Shown here: positions 62,338 to 64,000 of the stretch, one piece after another
Position numbering within the stretch: the first letter of the stretch is position 1
How the letters are laid out: every line of letters starts with the position of its first letter
Assembly (NCBI RefSeq): GCF_036346295.1
Contig: NZ_CP107819.1
Span: forward strand, 4,216,001 to 4,280,000
From: Streptomyces sp. NBC_00536
GTDB taxonomy: Bacteria > Actinomycetota > Actinomycetes > Streptomycetales > Streptomycetaceae
Direction of reading: 5' to 3'
Length of the DNA stretch: 64,000 nt
Position numbers and translations under genes: made by a program
The notes under the pieces: model-generated
The model's database searches: none
Told to the model about the DNA's origin: nothing
Seen by the model: the letters and a program-made list of their open reading frames with translations, nothing else

Positions 62338-63335
62338 CCGCGACCACACAGAGCGAGGGCCCCGGCCCGGACACCGGCCCGGGACACACCGGGGACGAGC
62401 TGTATCCGCTGCTCAAGGCCTTCGAGGGGCGGGCCGCGGCCACCTCCGGCCGGGGCAAGGACGCGGTCAACGAGCCGATGATCCGCCACTGGTGCGAGGC
62501 GATGGGCGACACCCATCCCGCGTACACCGGCCCCGACGCGATCGCCCCGCCCACGATGCTCCAGGCCTGGACGATGGGCGGACTCTCCGGTCACACCGAC
62601 CGCTCCTCCGCCTACGACGAGCTGTTCGTCCTCCTCGACGGCGCCGGATACACCTCCGTGGTCGCCACCGACTGCGAGCAGGAGTACCTCCGGCCCCTGC
62701 GCCCGGGGAACGCGGTCACCTTCGACGCCGTGATCGAGTCCGTGTCCCCCCGCAAGACCACCAAGCTGGGCACCGGGCACTTCGTCACCACCCGGATGGA
62801 CATCCGTGCCGACGGCGAACTCGCCGGGACCCACCGCTTCCGCATCCTGAAGTACGCCCCCGCCCCCCGGGCCGAGGACCGGGCACAGGCCGAGGACCGG
62901 GCACGTGCCGAGGACCGGGCACAAGCCAAGGCCAAGGCCCGGCGGCCCCGGCCCGTGGTCAACCGCGACAACCAGGGCTTCTGGGACGGGGTCCAGGACC
63001 ACCGGCTGCTCATCCAGCGCTGCGCCTCCTGCGCGGCCCTCCGCTTCCCCTGGCTCCCCGGGTGCAACGACTGCGCCTGCCTGGACTGGGACACGGTCGA
63101 GGCGTCCGGCGCCGGGACGGTCTTCAGCTACGTCGTCATGCACCACCCGCCCTTCCCGGCCTTCGACCCCCCGTACGCGGTGGCGGTCGTCGAACTCGCC
63201 GAAGGCGTGCGGATGGTCAGCAACATCACCGGAGTCCCCTACGACAAGGTGCGCATCGGCATGCCCGTACAGCTGGAGTTCCTGCGCGTGGACGAGGAAC
63301 TGGAACTGCCCGTCTTCCGGGGGAGCGAGGCCTGA
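62334..63335 (+). CDS. Bifunctional MaoC N-terminal / OB-fold (DUF35) hydratase subunit
   Basis: A 333-residue fusion. The N-terminal half (about 25-175) is a MaoC-like dehydratase hot-dog domain lacking the usual catalytic motif (MIRHWCEAMGDTHPAYTG, APPTMLQAW). After a charged repeat linker with EDRA/AEDRAQ units comes a DUF35-type rubredoxin-like zinc ribbon with four Cys (LIQRCASCAALRFPWLPG, CNDCACL) and an OB fold (GTVFSYVVMHHPPFPAF). The same fusion is ChsH2 of mycobacterial steroid side-chain breakdown, where it pairs with a catalytic MaoC. GTG start 62334; a coupled TGATG links it to the next gene. Confidence 0.9.
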   Translation: MTATTQSEGPGPDTGPGHTGDELYPLLKAFEGRAAATSGRGKDAVNEPMIRHWCEAMGDTHPAYTGPDAIAPPTMLQAWTMGGLSGHTDRSSAYDELFVLLDGAGYTSVVATDCEQEYLRPLRPGNAVTFDAVIESVSPRKTTKLGTGHFVTTRMDIRADGELAGTHRFRILKYAPAPRAEDRAQAEDRARAEDRAQAKAKARRPRPVVNRDNQGFWDGVQDHRLLIQRCASCAALRFPWLPGCNDCACLDWDTVEASGAGTVFSYVVMHHPPFPAFDPPYAVAVVELAEGVRMVSNITGVPYDKVRIGMPVQLEFLRVDEELELPVFRGSEA

Positions 63336-64000
63336 TGGACTTCCACCCCACCGAGGACCAGGCCGCCGCCGCCGGCCTGGCCGCACAGATCTTCCGGGAC
63401 CTGGCCACCCACGAGCGCCTCGCGGCCGCCGGCACCGGGTCCGACGCCGAACTGTGGAAGGCCCTCGCGGGCTCCGGGCTGATCGCCGCGACCGAGGACA
63501 TCGGGCTGCTCGGCCTGGTGCTGCTGCTGGAGGAACAGGGCCGCACCACCGCCCAGGTCCCCTTCGCCGCCACCTGCGTGTACGGGCTGCTCGCCGTCGC
63601 CGCCCACGGCAGCGCGGAGCAGCGCGCCCGGCTGCTGCCCGCACTCGGCTCGGGCGAGGCGGTGGCCACCGGGGCCTTCCCGGCGCGCGGCCGCTTCACC
63701 GCGGACGCGGACGGCCGCCTCACCGGTACGGCCCCGGCCGTGCCGTGGCTGCGGGACGCCACGCACGTGCTGGTCCCGGACACCGACCGGGCGCTGTGGC
63801 TCGTACGGACGGACGCGCCCGGAGCCGGGACGGCGCGGGAGGAGACCACCGCCCCGTGGTCGGCCGGCCGGCTGACCCTGACCGGCGCCGAAGGCGAACG
63901 GCTCGGGGACGGTGGCGCGGACGGAGAGGCGTACGCGGCGGTGCTCGCGAGCGCGCGCACGGCCTTCGCCGGGCTGCAGGCGGGCGTCTGCGCGGGCTCC
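63335..64000 (+). CDS. Second acyl-CoA dehydrogenase subunit, cut by the window edge
   Basis: Starts at ATG 63335 (MDFHPTEDQAAAAGLAAQIF) and runs off the right end after 222 codons. The N-terminal helical domain and the start of the beta domain are visible, but the usual glycine-rich GxSEPxAGTD segment is reduced to ATGAFPARGRFTAD, so it may be the non-FAD-binding partner of a heteromeric dehydrogenase, as in ChsE1/ChsE2. Coupled to the MaoC/OB-fold gene by a one-base TGATG overlap. Confidence 0.85.
   Translation, partial: MDFHPTEDQAAAAGLAAQIFRDLATHERLAAAGTGSDAELWKALAGSGLIAATEDIGLLGLVLLLEEQGRTTAQVPFAATCVYGLLAVAAHGSAEQRARLLPALGSGEAVATGAFPARGRFTADADGRLTGTAPAVPWLRDATHVLVPDTDRALWLVRTDAPGAGTAREETTAPWSAGRLTLTGAEGERLGDGGADGEAYAAVLASARTAFAGLQAGVCAGS

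Overview
The window is a stretch of high-GC actinobacterial chromosome, almost certainly from a Streptomyces. The evidence is the codon use (third positions nearly all G/C, many GTG starts), the pair of an IclR-type regulator next to an SsgA-like sporulation protein, the cydA-cydB-cydCD operon behind a textbook Rex operator, and five perfect copies of the Streptomyces parS sequence GTTTCACGTGAAAC. The parS sites and several groups of DnaA boxes place it in the origin-proximal core rather than in a chromosome arm. oriC itself, dnaA and dnaN are not here.

Layout. 1-9.5 kb: tail of a small membrane protein, cupin, DUF5326, ssgR-ssgA (division control), a YibE/F membrane protein, a TPP riboswitch with thiC, a membrane protein, a metallophosphatase and a LacI regulator. 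9.5-20.4 kb: a hisC-type aminotransferase, a cyclophilin-like protein, Rex-controlled cytochrome bd oxidase with its fused CydCD exporter, a DevS-like GAF histidine kinase and a Cof-type HAD phosphatase. 20.4-28.3 kb: LLM flavin oxidoreductase, a TPR gene damaged by two frameshifts, kptA, an aquaporin, and a minus-strand unit in which an M24 peptidase homologue, an EphD-like hydrolase/SDR fusion and a PF10118 metal-dependent hydrolase overlap by 4 bp each, followed by a MerR regulator.

28.5-36.6 kb: two ATPase/permease ABC pairs in one operon, a rhomboid-like protein ending in parS, a second HAD phosphatase coupled to serS, a strong DnaA-box cluster, and pheA. 36.6-42.7 kb: a minus-strand copper delivery cluster (DyP peroxidase DtpA, CopCD fusion, PCuAC chaperone, Sco, YcnI, membrane protein). 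42.9-53.5 kb: two HATPase anti-sigma-like proteins, aminopeptidase P, a GAF-SpoIIE protein lacking a key Asp, a prim-pol-like protein, DUF5926, a glycerophosphodiesterase and an HtrA-like protease. 53.5-56.2 kb: LysR, cysteine dioxygenase and a YeiH sulfite-type exporter, a coherent sulfur unit.

56.2-61.1 kb is the most accessory-looking part. After tRNA-Ser come two secreted cell-wall hydrolases of different catalytic type (CHAP amidase/peptidase and Rpf-like muralytic enzyme). Both carry a C-terminal domain of six about 48-residue beta-propeller-like blades, with near-identical DNA repeats inside and between the genes. Two small exported proteins follow, one rich in Asn, Gln, Gly and Ser. 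The right end (61.1-64 kb) starts an operon of acyl-CoA dehydrogenases and a MaoC-N/OB-fold hydratase behind a TetR-type inverted repeat, probably for CoA-linked side-chain beta-oxidation.

Names and functions rest on sequence recognition only; no search was run.
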